Shown: positions 1 through 8,877, counted from the stretch's first letter. The stretch is 64,000 nucleotides of DNA from Dechloromonas sp. ZY10 (GCF_041378895.1 NZ_CP144212.1:771001-835000), one strand, 5' to 3'. Notes: generated by a model from the letters alone, not told the origin. A program made the numbers and translations.

Positions 1-696
1 CAGGCGCGCGATGCCGGAAAATTGCTTGAACGCCTTGGGTATCCCGAGGGGCTGCGCCGGGGGACGGCCAAACTGAGCGGTCAATTGCAATGGAACGGGC
101 CGTTGACTGCCATCGATTACGGCAGTCTTTCCGGCCAGTTGCGGCTGGAGGCCGAGCGCGGTCAGTTCAACAAGCTGGAGCCGGGGGTGGGCAAACTGCT
201 CGGGCTGATTTCATTGCAATCCCTGCCGCGTCGCCTGACGCTCGATTTTCGCGACATTTTCAGCGACGGCCTGGCGTTCGACAGCGTTGATGGGCGGTTT
301 TCCGTGCGCCGTGGGGTGTTGCGCACCCAGGGCGTGTTGCAGATCAAGGCGCCGGCAGCGCAAATCCAGATCAGTGGCGAAACCGATCTGAAAAATGAAA
401 CCCAGTCGCTCGACGTACTGGTACGCCCCGAACTGAGCACGCTGACGACGATCGGCGCGACGCTGATCAACCCCGTCGCTGGTGCCGTTTCGTTGATTGC
501 CGGGGCGGCCGGGCAGAGCCCGCTCAATCGTTTGTTCAGCTACCGCTATCAGGTCACGGGAACCTGGAGCGATCCGCTGGTCGAAAAGAAAAGCGGCAGC
601 GCGCCGCCGCCTTCCGGCGAAACCGAACGGGATGTTACCGCCGCGCCGGAAAAGGACCTCAAGGAAAGCCGGGAGCCAGTCAATGATGGGCAGTAA
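1..696 (+). CDS. yhdP: YhdP-family AsmA-like protein, C-terminal end (5' cut by window)
   Basis: The frame is open from base 1, so only the last ~231 residues are present; the true start lies outside the window. The segment has the alternating beta-strand pattern of AsmA/YhdP C-termini (many short amphipathic strands, then NPVAGAVSLIAGA and a YRYQVTGTW strand) and a charged, Pro/Glu-rich tail. YhdP is an envelope-spanning protein implicated in phospholipid transport to the outer membrane (family knowledge). The next gene starts inside its last codons (14 bp overlap), and yhdP next to tldD is a familiar proteobacterial order, which supports the call. Assignment rests on the tail and the context only. 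Confidence 0.75.
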   Translation, partial: QARDAGKLLERLGYPEGLRRGTAKLSGQLQWNGPLTAIDYGSLSGQLRLEAERGQFNKLEPGVGKLLGLISLQSLPRRLTLDFRDIFSDGLAFDSVDGRFSVRRGVLRTQGVLQIKAPAAQIQISGETDLKNETQSLDVLVRPELSTLTTIGATLINPVAGAVSLIAGAAGQSPLNRLFSYRYQVTGTWSDPLVEKKSGSAPPPSGETERDVTAAPEKDLKESREPVNDGQ

Positions 697-1501
697 ACAG
701 AACGCACGGGTGGCCGCAGTCCAGATGGTGTCGGGGCCGCGCGTCGAGGCAAACCTGACGACAGCCGCGCGGCTGGTTGCCGATGCCGTGCGGCAGGGGG
801 CGCAATTGGTGTTGCTGCCCGAGTATTTTCCGATCATCGGTGCCGCCGATGCCGACCGGGTGCGTGCCCGCGAGGCCTTTGGCCACGGTCCGGTCCAGGA
901 TTGGCTGGCGGCGACTGCGCGCCAGCATGGCATCTGGCTGATCGCCGGCTCGCTGCCGTTGACCGCACAGGCGGCCGACAAGATGTGCAACAGCACGCTG
1001 GTCTATAACCCGCAAGGCGAATGCGTGCAGCGCTACGACAAACTGCATCTGTTCGGCTTCGCCAAGGGTGACGAAAGCTACGACGAGGCTGCCTTCATCG
1101 AACCCGGCAACACGCCGGCCACGGTCGACACGCCGTTTGGCCGGATTGCGCTGTCGATCTGCTACGACCTGCGCTTTCCCGAACTGTATCGCGGCCTCGG
1201 GCCGGTCGACCTGATCGTGCTGCCGGCCGCATTTACCGAAACCACCGGGCGGGCGCACTGGGAAATCCTGTTGCGCGCCCGCGCCATCGAAAACCAGTGT
1301 TATCTTCTTGCCGCCGGCCAGGGCGGGCGTCATGAGAACGGTCGTCTGACCCATGGCAACAGCATGGTGGTCGACCCCTGGGGGGAGATTCTCGACCGCA
1401 AGTACAAGGGCGAAGGCGTGGTGGTTGCCGATCTCGACCACGCGCACATTGCCGAAATCCGCGAGAGCCTGCCGGCGCTCGCTCACCGCAAGTTACGCTG
1501 A
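683..1501 (+). CDS. Carbon-nitrogen hydrolase (nitrilase superfamily, Nit1/Nit2-like)
   Basis: A 272-residue cytoplasmic amidase. The Glu-Lys-Cys triad of the superfamily is visible: E47 in LLPEYF, K120 in YDKLHLF and C160 in [10 protein letters not shown]. The CYDLRFPE signature is typical of the Nit1/Nit2 branch, whose characterised members hydrolyse deaminated glutathione or omega-amides; the substrate here is inferred. Start: ATG ATG at 683/686 preceded by a GGGAG ribosome site at 671-675. A longer frame extends upstream to 497 but overlaps yhdP fully and lacks family sequence. It sits between yhdP and tldD, overlapping the former by 14 bp and followed by tldD after 16 bp, so the three are probably co-transcribed. 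Confidence 0.88.
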   Translation: MMGSKQNARVAAVQMVSGPRVEANLTTAARLVADAVRQGAQLVLLPEYFPIIGAADADRVRAREAFGHGPVQDWLAATARQHGIWLIAGSLPLTAQAADKMCNSTLVYNPQGECVQRYDKLHLFGFAKGDESYDEAAFIEPGNTPATVDTPFGRIALSICYDLRFPELYRGLGPVDLIVLPAAFTETTGRAHWEILLRARAIENQCYLLAAGQGGRHENGRLTHGNSMVVDPWGEILDRKYKGEGVVVADLDHAHIAEIRESLPALAHRKLR

Positions 1502-1517
1502 ATTTTGGAGTTATCCG

Positions 1518-2978
1518 ATGTCTTCCTCTGAGGCCCTGGCGCAAGCCGAATCCCTGCTGCTGGCGCCGTTTGCGCTGGGTGAATCCGACCTGGCCCGGAC
1601 CTTTGGCCAGATCATGCAGAAGCAGGTCGATTATGCCGACCTGTATTTCCAGTATTCGCGTTCCGAGGCCTGGAGCCTGGACGAAGGGATCGTCAAGTCC
1701 GGCAGTTTCAACATCGACCAGGGGGTCGGTGTGCGCGCCATTGCCGGCGAGAAAACGGCTTTTGCCTACTCCGATGACATTAGTGCGCGTGCGCTTGGCG
1801 ATGCCGCCGCAGCTGTACGGGCGATAGGTGCGGCGGGGCAGGCCGGGACGCTGGCAGCCCCGGGTTTTGGCCAGTTTTCACGGTCGACCGTGAATGCCGG
1901 GCTGTATCTCCCGCATGACCCGCTGGCCTCATTGCCGGCCGAAGCCAAGGTCAGCCTGCTCGAACGGCTGGAGTCCTTTGCCCGTGCGCTCGATCCGCGC
2001 GTGGTGCAGGTGATGGCCTCGCTCGCCGGCGAGTACGAGGTGATCCTGGTCGCCGGTTCCGATGGTCGCCTGGCGGCCGATATCCGGCCGCTGGTGCGCT
2101 GCTCGATCTCGGTGATCATTGAGGAAAACGGCAAGCGCGAGCAGGGCGCGGCCGGCGGGGGCGGGCGTTTCGATTTTGCCTATTTCAGCGACGAAGTGTT
2201 GCAGCGCTATGCGCAGGAGGCGGTGCATCAGGCCGCAGTCAACTTGCATGCCGAGCCGGCACCGGCCGGGCAGATGACGGTAGTGCTCGGTTCCGGCTGG
2301 CCCGGCATCCTGCTCCACGAAGCGGTTGGGCACGGTCTCGAAGGCGATTTCAACCGCAAGGGCAGTTCTGCATTCTCCGGCCGGGTCGGCCAGCGCGTTG
2401 CGGCCAAGGGCGTCACGGTGATCGACGACGGCACCATCGCCGACCGCCGTGGTTCGCTCAACATCGACGACGAAGGCAATCCGACCCAGCGCACCGTGCT
2501 GATCGAAGACGGCATTCTCAAGGGCTACATGCAGGACAGTCTCAACGCCCGGCTGATGGGCGTCGCGCCGACCGGCAACGGGCGCCGCGAATCCTTTGCC
2601 CACCTGCCGCTGCCCCGGATGACCAACACCATGATGCTGGCCGGCGAGCATGATCCGCAGGAAATCATCGCCTCGGTCGACAAGGGGATTTATGCCGCCA
2701 ATTTCGGCGGCGGTCAGGTCGATATCACCAGTGGCAAGTTCGTTTTTTCGATGAGCGAGGCCTACCTGATCGAAAACGGCAAGATCACCCGCCCGATCAA
2801 GGGGGCAACGCTGATCGGCAACGGTCCGGATGCTCTGACCCGGGTCTCGCTGATCGGCAACGATCTCAACCTCGATCCCGGAGTCGGGACTTGCGGCAAG
2901 GAAGGCCAGAGTGTTCCGGTCGGCGTCGGCCAGCCGACCCTGCGCATCGACGGTCTCACCGTCGGCGGCACCGGTTGA
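1518..2978 (+). CDS. tldD: Metalloprotease TldD
   Basis: A 486-residue protein of the TldD/PmbA family, the normal length. The zinc motif HEAVGH is at residues 267-272, followed by the conserved [12 protein letters not shown] segment; the C-terminal [12 protein letters not shown] region is also typical. TldD acts with PmbA/TldE as a cytoplasmic heterodimeric peptidase (microcin maturation, CcdA antitoxin turnover in E. coli). No tldE is in the window. Start: ATG 1518 with GGAG at 1507-1510; the longer open frame from 1353 overlaps the nitrilase and was rejected. Unusual: residues ~120-126 are encoded by a perfect 18-bp palindrome that also occurs in intergenic DNA, placed in a segment where family sequences vary. 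Confidence 0.95.
   Translation: MSSSEALAQAESLLLAPFALGESDLARTFGQIMQKQVDYADLYFQYSRSEAWSLDEGIVKSGSFNIDQGVGVRAIAGEKTAFAYSDDISARALGDAAAAVRAIGAAGQAGTLAAPGFGQFSRSTVNAGLYLPHDPLASLPAEAKVSLLERLESFARALDPRVVQVMASLAGEYEVILVAGSDGRLAADIRPLVRCSISVIIEENGKREQGAAGGGGRFDFAYFSDEVLQRYAQEAVHQAAVNLHAEPAPAGQMTVVLGSGWPGILLHEAVGHGLEGDFNRKGSSAFSGRVGQRVAAKGVTVIDDGTIADRRGSLNIDDEGNPTQRTVLIEDGILKGYMQDSLNARLMGVAPTGNGRRESFAHLPLPRMTNTMMLAGEHDPQEIIASVDKGIYAANFGGGQVDITSGKFVFSMSEAYLIENGKITRPIKGATLIGNGPDALTRVSLIGNDLNLDPGVGTCGKEGQSVPVGVGQPTLRIDGLTVGGTG
1877..1894. repeat. Dispersed palindrome TTCACGGTCGACCGTGAA inside tldD
   Basis: A perfect 18-bp palindrome, TTCACGGTCGACCGTGAA. The same core recurs at 31992-32015, 59487-59532 and, degenerate, at 50433-50474. 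Here it is read in frame as S-R-S-T-V-N in a variable stretch of TldD. Confidence 0.8.
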
Positions 2979-3075
2979 GTCGTGGTGTTTTGATACGACG
3001 GAATTGAGTTTTTTGGTTTTTTTGTAGTTGGTTGCAGTTTTTTTCCTGGTTTCCGTGGTTTTTTACCCGGAAACG

Positions 3076-3102
3076 TTGGAAAAGCCGGCAATCCGTTAAA
3101 AT
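3076..3102 (+). promoter_or_regulatory. Candidate promoter for the DAHP synthase gene
   Basis: TTGGAA at 3076-3081 and TAAAAT at 3097-3102 are separated by 15 bp, a short spacer. Just upstream lie four long T-tracts (3009-3066) and a small hairpin, GTTTCCG 3049-3055 with CGGAAAC 3068-3074. The 169-bp gap between tldD and the DAHP synthase gene holds no gene. Weak motif match only. Confidence 0.3.
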
Positions 3103-3147
3103 CAGTTCTTTAAGCCATTTGCGTTACCAATTGAGAGGGCAGGAGTC

Positions 3148-4227
3148 ATGACATCGCCGAGCAAGCCGAATACCGACGACGTACGGATCAAGGAAATCAA
3201 GGAGCTGGTGCCGCCAGCCCACGTCTTCCGCGAGTATCCGGCCTCGTCGCGGGCGGCCCAGACGACTTACAACGCGCGCCAGGCCATCCACCGCACCCTG
3301 CATGGCGCCGACGATCGCCTGCTGGTGGTGATCGGCCCCTGCTCGATCCATGATTACGATGCGGCGATGGAATATGCCCGCCGTCTGGAGAAGGAGGCGG
3401 CCCGGCACGCCGAAGACCTGATCGTGGTGATGCGGGTTTATTTCGAAAAGCCGCGTACCACGGTGGGCTGGAAAGGTCTGATCAACGACCCCCGGATGGA
3501 CAACACCTTCCGCATCAACGAAGGTATCCGCCTGGCCCGCCGCATCCTGCTCGAAGTCAATGAAATGGGCTTGCCCTGCGCTACCGAGTTCCTCGATACG
3601 ATCACCCCGCAGTACACCGCCGACCTGATTGCCTGGGGAGCCATTGGTGCCCGTACCACCGAGTCGCAGGTGCACCGCGAGCTGGCTTCCGGCCTCTCCT
3701 GCCCGGTCGGTTTCAAGAATGGGACCGATGGCAATATGCGCATTGCGGTCGATGCGATCCGTGCCGCCAGTGCCCCGCATCATTTCCTGTCGGTGACCAA
3801 ATCGGGTCATACCGCGATCGTGTCTACCCTTGGCAACGAGGATTGTCATGTGATCCTGCGCGGTGGCAAGGAGCCGAACTACGACGCCGCCAGCGTCGAG
3901 GCCGCCAGCAGCGAGATCGCCAAGGCCGGTCTGGCGGCCCGTTTGATGGTCGATTTTTCGCACGGTAACAGCCGCAAGCAGTACAAGCTGCAAATGGAAG
4001 TTTGCGACAGCGTGGCAGAGCAAATCGCAGCGGGTGAGGAGCGGATCATGGGGGTGATGGTCGAGTCCCATCTGGTCGAAGGGCGGCAGGATCTGGTCCC
4101 GGAAAAACCGCTGACCTACGGCCAGAGCGTGACCGATGCCTGCATCCACTGGGAGGACAGCGTCCGGGTGATGGACCAGCTGGCGGCCGCCGTGCGCGCG
4201 CGCCGGGTCAAGGAAGCAGCAGAGTAA
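3148..4227 (+). CDS. aroG: 3-deoxy-7-phosphoheptulonate (DAHP) synthase, AroG type
   Basis: A 359-residue class I (AroFGH-type) DAHP synthase, which condenses phosphoenolpyruvate with erythrose-4-phosphate in the first step of the shikimate pathway. The core is intact: VVIGPCSIHD near the N-terminus, the KPRTTVGWKGLINDP segment, and the conserved C-terminal DFSHGNSRKQ and VMVESHLVEGRQ blocks. Length and start fit the family; a GGCAGGAG ribosome site precedes ATG 3148. Which aromatic amino acid feeds back on it cannot be read safely from sequence alone. It is a single-gene unit ending at a strong terminator. Confidence 0.95.
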   Translation: MTSPSKPNTDDVRIKEIKELVPPAHVFREYPASSRAAQTTYNARQAIHRTLHGADDRLLVVIGPCSIHDYDAAMEYARRLEKEAARHAEDLIVVMRVYFEKPRTTVGWKGLINDPRMDNTFRINEGIRLARRILLEVNEMGLPCATEFLDTITPQYTADLIAWGAIGARTTESQVHRELASGLSCPVGFKNGTDGNMRIAVDAIRAASAPHHFLSVTKSGHTAIVSTLGNEDCHVILRGGKEPNYDAASVEAASSEIAKAGLAARLMVDFSHGNSRKQYKLQMEVCDSVAEQIAAGEERIMGVMVESHLVEGRQDLVPEKPLTYGQSVTDACIHWEDSVRVMDQLAAAVRARRVKEAAE

Positions 4228-4262
4228 TCATTGGGTGCGCCCTGCATGTGTGGGGCACCAAC

Positions 4263-4296
4263 AAAAATGGCGAGCCGCGTTGCTCGCCATTTTTTC
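4263..4296. terminator. Bidirectional intrinsic terminator
   Basis: A 12-bp perfect stem (AAAAATGGCGAG / CTCGCCATTTTT) with an 8-nt loop and T-tracts on both strands. It lies between aroG (+) and the small gene ending at 4316 (-), so it can serve both converging transcripts. Confidence 0.9.
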
Positions 4297-4315
4297 GTCC
4301 GCAGCGGTAGCCGGT

Positions 4316-4531
4316 TCAGGCCATGGTGGCGAGAGCCGCCGCCAGATCGGCATTGCTGTTGTCACCGCCCGGCATTTTCGAGCCCAAGCCTTCCTCGACC
4401 TCGGTGGTGTAGCCCTGATTGCGCAGGGTGTCGGCCCAGAAGTGCGCCATTTCCGAGGACGTGTGCCAAGGGCCGCGCTCGATGACTGGGCGCGGCTTGC
4501 CACAACGATATTTGGTAATGACGCGAAACAC
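4316..4531 (-). CDS. Small conserved hypothetical protein
   Basis: A 71-residue protein with no function I can name. It starts with GTG at 4531. The N-terminal half (VITKYRCGK, then VIERGPWHTS, then AEMAHFWADTLRNQGY-like text) has the look of small betaproteobacterial proteins with a WHxSxExAxxWAxxLRxxGY core; this resemblance is from memory. There is no signal peptide, membrane segment or metal motif. The ribosome site is weak. It follows the cobalamin adenosyltransferase gene on the same strand after 92 bp and ends at the bidirectional terminator, which supports a transcribed gene. Confidence 0.6.
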   Translation of the reverse strand: MFRVITKYRCGKPRPVIERGPWHTSSEMAHFWADTLRNQGYTTEVEEGLGSKMPGGDNSNADLAAALATMA

Positions 4532-4623
4532 GTTCGGGCAATTTCAGGGGGAGGGGGAAACGGCTGCAAGATTACCGTACTTTTGCCGGAAGTGCAGCAT
4601 CCACAGCCGTTCCAGCGTCAAGT

Positions 4624-5217
4624 TCAGGCGTTCTTGCCCTTTTGCCAGAGTACATCGCCGCGGCCGCCGGCCCGGTTGAGCACGCGGCCGAGCACGAAGA
4701 GCAGGTCGGAGAGGCGATTGACGTAGCGGCGGGCGGCGTCGGGCAGTGGTTCGGCGCGGTGCAGGCGGACCATGCTGCGCTCGACCCGGCGGCAGACCGT
4801 GCGCGACAGGTGGGCGAGGGCAGCGGCGCGGGTGCCGCCGGGGAGAATAAATTCCTTGAGCATCGGAAGATCGGCGTTGAATTCCTCGACCAGATTTTCC
4901 AGGCGCTCGACCTGACTGTCCTTGATCACGTTCATGCCCGGCAGGCAGAGTTCGCCGCCGAGGTCGAACAGGTCATGCTGGATGCCCAGCAGGGCGTCGC
5001 GAACGGAATCGGGCAACTCTTCGCAGAGCAGCACGCCGAGTCCGGAATTGAGTTCGTCGACCTCGCCGATGGCGTCGATGCGCAGACTATCCTTGGTCGT
5101 TCGGCTGCCATCGCCGAGGCCGGTCGTGCCGCCGTCGCCGGTGCGGGTGACGATTTTCGACAAGCGGTTGCCCTTGCGTTCGCCGGTGTCGTTCTGGGGG
5201 GTCTCGTTGTTATCCAT
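4624..5217 (-). CDS. Cob(I)alamin adenosyltransferase, PduO type
   Basis: A 197-residue ATP:corrinoid adenosyltransferase that makes adenosylcobalamin from cob(I)alamin and ATP in the cytoplasm. Family marks: KIVTRTGDGGTTGLGDGSR (ATP-binding N-terminus), the IGEVDELNS segment, and the C-terminal RTVCRRVERSMV and YVNRLSDLLFVLGR helices. ATG 5217 was chosen because AGGAG lies just upstream; an open frame to 5298 would run into the divergent gene. It begins 61 bp from a divergently transcribed isomerase gene, so their promoters must share that gap. No cobalamin riboswitch is visible. Confidence 0.93.
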   Translation of the reverse strand: MDNNETPQNDTGERKGNRLSKIVTRTGDGGTTGLGDGSRTTKDSLRIDAIGEVDELNSGLGVLLCEELPDSVRDALLGIQHDLFDLGGELCLPGMNVIKDSQVERLENLVEEFNADLPMLKEFILPGGTRAAALAHLSRTVCRRVERSMVRLHRAEPLPDAARRYVNRLSDLLFVLGRVLNRAGGRGDVLWQKGKNA

Positions 5218-5278
5218 GCTGGTCTCCTGATCAAGTGGGCGGATTATACTGACGGGCCGAAGCACTGACCTTTGTCCC

Positions 5279-6052
5279 ATGCCAAAGTTTGCCGCCAACC
5301 TCAGTTTTTTGTTTGCCGACGCGCCTTTCTCCGAGCGCTTCGGGCGCGCCGCCGCAGCCGGATTTGCCGGCGTCGAGTACCTTTTTCCCTATGATTGGCC
5401 GGCCGCCGAGGTTAGCCGCTGGTTGACCGAGGCCGCTGTCGAACAGGTCCTGTTCAACTTGCCGCCGGGCGACTGGGCGGCCGGGGAGCGCGGTTTGGCC
5501 TGCCTCCCCGGGCGCCAGGGCGAGTTTGCCGAAGGCGTTGAACGGGCGCTGGCTTATGCGATGGCACTCGACTGCCCGCGCGTGCACTGCATGGCCGGGC
5601 TGCGTCCGGCAGGCATCCCGGAGGACGAACTGAGTGCCGTCTATGTCGCCAATCTGCAGTACGCCGCCGACCAGCTCGGGCGCGAGGGGATCGACGTCCT
5701 GATTGAGCCGATCAACAGCCGGATCGACATGCCGGGTTACTGGCTCGACGATGTGGACAAGGCGGTACGCCTGCTGGATCAGATAGGGCGCGACAACGTT
5801 CGCCTGCAGCTTGATCTGTACCACGCCCAGATCATTCGCGGCGATCTTGCCGGTTGTATCGAGCGGCACTTCCCGCGCATCGGCCATATCCAGGTGGCCG
5901 ACCACCCTGGGCGGCATGAGCCGGGCACGGGCGAAATCCACTACCCTTTCCTGTTCGCATTGCTTGACCGGCTCGGTTATTCGGACTGGGTGGGTTGCGA
6001 GTACAAGCCGCTTGGGGCGACTGAAGCCGGACTCGACTGGCGGCGGGGATGA
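5279..6052 (+). CDS. hyi: Hydroxypyruvate isomerase family protein
   Basis: A 257-residue TIM-barrel sugar isomerase (Hyi/OtnI family; E. coli Hyi is 258). It would interconvert hydroxypyruvate and tartronate semialdehyde, or act on a related 2-oxo acid sugar. Visible family segments are the N-terminal KFAANLSFLF, the metal-ligand block LIEPINSRIDMPGY, the QLDLYHAQ strand and the C-terminal CEYKPLG glutamate. Hyi and OtnI (2-oxo-tetronate isomerase) cannot be separated without a tree, and no glyoxylate-pathway partner is nearby. It is transcribed divergently from the cobalamin adenosyltransferase gene. Confidence 0.85.
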   Translation: MPKFAANLSFLFADAPFSERFGRAAAAGFAGVEYLFPYDWPAAEVSRWLTEAAVEQVLFNLPPGDWAAGERGLACLPGRQGEFAEGVERALAYAMALDCPRVHCMAGLRPAGIPEDELSAVYVANLQYAADQLGREGIDVLIEPINSRIDMPGYWLDDVDKAVRLLDQIGRDNVRLQLDLYHAQIIRGDLAGCIERHFPRIGHIQVADHPGRHEPGTGEIHYPFLFALLDRLGYSDWVGCEYKPLGATEAGLDWRRG

Positions 6053-6379
6053 GCCTGTTGCACCGGTCGGGCCGTGCTCCGGCCTTGACCGATGTCAATG
6101 ACGCTTGTGTCTCTCCTGCTCAGGGTGGCTGCCTGCGGCAGGGAGGGTTATCCCTGTCAGTTTTGTCAGTTATTCAATTATGCCTTTGGTAGTAAAATCA
6201 GCCTTTCGGGCGCGGCACAGGGAATTTTTGGGCGGCGTAAACCAGTATGCAATCCCTTGATTTCCGGGTGGCGCTTGCCTGCCGGCAGCAATTCCGGCTG
6301 TTGCCATCGGGGTATCATGGGGCCGGTGTGACCGTGGGTGGATGTTGCCCGCAGAAAATACAAACAACGAGGTTAAGGA
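6053..6379. other. Non-coding gap with FNR-like box
   Basis: This 327-bp gap lies between hyi and the HDOD gene. It contains an FNR-like box at 6085-6098 and a TAAAAT hexamer at 6193-6198 with a poor -35. A frame at 6092-6331 is open but has no recognisable content or ribosome site. Confidence 0.5.
6085..6098. promoter_or_regulatory. FNR/ANR-type box, TTGACCGATGTCAA
   Basis: TTGAC-CGAT-GTCAA is a symmetric match to the FNR/ANR/DNR consensus (TTGAT-N4-ATCAA with the common GAC/GTC variant). It sits 282 bp upstream of the HDOD start, far for classical activation, so the target promoter is unclear. Confidence 0.45.
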
Positions 6380-7273
6380 ATGAGTGCGGGCAATTCGGTG
6401 TTCGAGATTACTCAGAGTCTCGATGACATGGGTAAAGAGCGCGTCAAGCGGTTGCTGGAAGGGGGGGTCAAGATTCCGCCACAGCCCCGGGTGGTGGAAG
6501 AGTTGCGCAAACTGATCGCCCGCAAGGAAATGGATGTCCGTCTCCTTGCCCGCACCATCAATCAGGATCCCGGGGTGGCGGCCATGCTGTTCAAGGTGGT
6601 CGGCAATGCTGCTTATCGCAAGTTGCAACCGTTCGACTCGATTGAACAGATTCTCCATGCTGTCGGCGTGCAGCAAACCTACCATCTGGTACAGGCGATC
6701 ACCCTGGCTTCGATCGGTGACAAGAAGAAAAATGCTGCTGTATACGAGGCTTTCTGGGCGCGTTCGCAAGCAGTGGGGCAGTTGGCGATGCTGATTGCCG
6801 ACGAGCGGATTGCCGTCTGCAACATCTTCCCCGATCAGGCCTATCTGGCGGGTATCTTCCACGATTGCGGCGTGCTGCTGCTGATGCAGCGCTTCCCGAC
6901 TTATTGCAGCGAGATGCGGCTTTCCGAGCAGGGGCGCTGGGTCGATCTGACCGCCGAAGATGGCAAGTTCAATGCCGATCACTGCGTGGTCGGTTATCTG
7001 GTCGGCCGGCATTGGCATTTGCCTGAATTCATCTGTGACGGTATCCGCCATCACCATCACATTCAGGATATTGGCGATCACCAGGCTCGGACCATGGTCG
7101 CGATCCTGTCGCTGGCCATCGATATTTATTACCGCGATCAGCGGGTTGCCAATCCGGAATGGGATGAGATCAAGGAATCGGTGCTTGAGGAACTGGGCTT
7201 GAACGAAGAGGCGTTGCCCGAATTTGTCGACGTCATTCTCGAGCGCTTCCACGTCGCCATGGCCGACCTCTGA
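6380..7273 (+). CDS. HDOD-domain protein
   Basis: A 297-residue cytoplasmic protein made almost entirely of an HDOD domain (residues ~20-235), a non-catalytic relative of HD phosphohydrolases used as a scaffold in bacterial signalling. The start of the domain (KIPPQPRVVEELRKLI), the LARTINQDPGVAAMLFKVVGNAAY block and a degraded HD motif, FHDCGVLLL, are visible; a GIRHHHHI segment follows. AGGTTAAGGA precedes ATG 6380. It stands alone, with a GC-rich hairpin downstream. The signal or partner cannot be inferred. A second HDOD protein, fused to a degenerate EAL domain, is encoded at 50891-52132. Confidence 0.88.
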   Translation: MSAGNSVFEITQSLDDMGKERVKRLLEGGVKIPPQPRVVEELRKLIARKEMDVRLLARTINQDPGVAAMLFKVVGNAAYRKLQPFDSIEQILHAVGVQQTYHLVQAITLASIGDKKKNAAVYEAFWARSQAVGQLAMLIADERIAVCNIFPDQAYLAGIFHDCGVLLLMQRFPTYCSEMRLSEQGRWVDLTAEDGKFNADHCVVGYLVGRHWHLPEFICDGIRHHHHIQDIGDHQARTMVAILSLAIDIYYRDQRVANPEWDEIKESVLEELGLNEEALPEFVDVILERFHVAMADL

Positions 7274-7300
7274 TTCGCCAGACAGGTTGCCGCAAATACT

Positions 7301-7322
7301 CAGGGCCGCTTGCGCGGCCCTG
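7301..7322. terminator. GC-rich hairpin between convergent genes
   Basis: CAGGGCCGC / GCGGCCCTG stem with a tight loop, 28 bp after the HDOD stop. There is no T-tract, so it is only a possible terminator. Confidence 0.45.
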
Positions 7323-7380
7323 ATGCATTCCGGGGCCCGGCATTTCTACCGGGCGGCGACCATTGTGGCTGGCCTGCTGA

Positions 7381-8859
7381 TCAGTCCTTGCGGCCCAGAC
7401 CGCCGAGCAGTGCGGCAACGACCCGGCGCGGCTTGTGCGGGTCGATCTTGGCCGGTGCCTGCGGGGAATCGGGGATTTCTCCCTGCGGCTTTTCTTCATA
7501 AGGCCGGCTGAAGTCGAACCCGTCGGCGGCAATCATCGGATTGCGTCGCCGTCCCGAAGTTGCCGGGCGCGCCGCCGGCTGGGTCAGCGGTGCCTTGCTG
7601 GGCGCAGGCGCGGGGCGTTTCTTCTTGTTCCCCGGCGGGTATTCATATTCCGCTTCGGGCTCGAAACCTGCGACCTCGATTTGTTCAATCGGCCGCTTGA
7701 TCAATTTTTCGATCTCGACCAGATAGCCGACTTCGTGCGCGCTGACCAGAGAGATTGCGTTCCCCTGGCGCCCGGCGCGGCCGGTACGCCCGATCCGGTG
7801 AACGTAATCTTCCGGCACGTGCGGCAACTCGTAGTTGATTACATACGGCAGTTCGTCGATGTCGAGACCGCGAGCCGCCACGTCGGTTGCCACCAGCGCC
7901 TGGGTCTGGCCGGCCTTGAAGGCATCGAGGGCCTTGATCCGGTCGAGCTGGCTCTTGTCACCGTGAATCGCGTCGGCGTGGATGCCGGCCCGCTGCAGTT
8001 CGCGTGAGAGGCGCGAGCAGCCTTGCTTGGTGCGCATGAAGACGATGCACTGGCGGATATCGCCGGATTTCAGCAGTTTGATCAACAGTCCGCGCTTGCC
8101 CCAGTCGGAAACCGGATGCACGCGATGGCTGATGGTTTCCGATACCTGGTTGCGGCGGGCGACTTCGACCAGCACCGGTGATTGCAGCATGGTATCGGCC
8201 AGCTTCTTGATCTCGTCCGAGAAAGTGGCGGAAAACAGCAGGCTCTGCCGCTGCGCCGGCAGCATTTTGAGGATGCGGGTGACGTCGGGGATGAAGCCCA
8301 TGTCGAGCATGCGGTCGGCTTCGTCGAGGACCAGCGCTTGCACCGAGTTGAAGCTGACGCTCTTGTTCTCGACGTGGTCAAGCAGACGGCCCGGCGTGGC
8401 GACCAGGATTTCGACGCCTTTTTTCAGTTCTGCGATCTGCGGCTTGATATCGACGCCACCAAAGGCGCATAGTGCCCGCAGCGGCGTATGCTTGCTGTAG
8501 GCCTTGACCGATTCGAATACCTGCAGCGCCAGTTCGCGGGTCGGAGCCAGGATCAATGCGCGGACCGGGTGTTTGGCCGGCGAGGGGCTGGAACTGGCAA
8601 AAGGCAGGATGCGTTGCAGGATCGGCAGCGTAAACGCTGCTGTTTTGCCGGTGCCGGTCTGGGCGCCGCCCATGATGTCCTTGCCGGAGATCACCAGCGG
8701 GATGGCCTGGGCCTGGATCGGCGTGGGCTTGCTGTAGCCCATGTCGTTGAGGGCGCGCAACAGTTCGGGCGCGAGGCCGAGGTCGGCGAAAGTGGTTTCT
8801 GCGACAACCGGGGTCGCAGCGGGGACGGAAGAAGCGTCCTGAGAATGGATTTCTGACAT
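7381..8859 (-). CDS. rhlE: DEAD-box ATP-dependent RNA helicase, RhlE type
   Basis: A 492-residue RNA helicase. Motifs in order: Q-motif region KPTPIQAQAIP, Walker A AQTGTGKT (66-73), PTREL, TPGRLL, DEAD (179-182), SAT (210-212), ATDVAARGLD and HRIGRTGRAG. A low-complexity Lys/Pro/Arg tail after residue ~400 is typical of RhlE-like proteins and probably binds RNA. These enzymes remodel RNA in ribosome assembly, mRNA decay or cold adaptation (family knowledge). ATG 8859 begins the conserved part directly. It is convergent with the HDOD gene and lies downstream of the kinase operon, with an 18-bp gap to the kinase gene's stop. Confidence 0.93.
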   Translation of the reverse strand: MSEIHSQDASSVPAATPVVAETTFADLGLAPELLRALNDMGYSKPTPIQAQAIPLVISGKDIMGGAQTGTGKTAAFTLPILQRILPFASSSPSPAKHPVRALILAPTRELALQVFESVKAYSKHTPLRALCAFGGVDIKPQIAELKKGVEILVATPGRLLDHVENKSVSFNSVQALVLDEADRMLDMGFIPDVTRILKMLPAQRQSLLFSATFSDEIKKLADTMLQSPVLVEVARRNQVSETISHRVHPVSDWGKRGLLIKLLKSGDIRQCIVFMRTKQGCSRLSRELQRAGIHADAIHGDKSQLDRIKALDAFKAGQTQALVATDVAARGLDIDELPYVINYELPHVPEDYVHRIGRTGRAGRQGNAISLVSAHEVGYLVEIEKLIKRPIEQIEVAGFEPEAEYEYPPGNKKKRPAPAPSKAPLTQPAARPATSGRRRNPMIAADGFDFSRPYEEKPQGEIPDSPQAPAKIDPHKPRRVVAALLGGLGRKD

Positions 8860-8877
8860 GGGCGGGAATTATACGCG

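Noticed and set aside
4604..4623. Inverted repeat AACGGCTG...CAGCCGTT around 4558-4611 as an attenuator
   Set aside because: 8-bp arms 38 bp apart with no T-tract and no leader peptide; likely chance.
6092..6331. 79-codon open frame in the gap before the HDOD gene
   Set aside because: No ribosome site, no recognisable content, and the FNR-like box and promoter elements overlap it.
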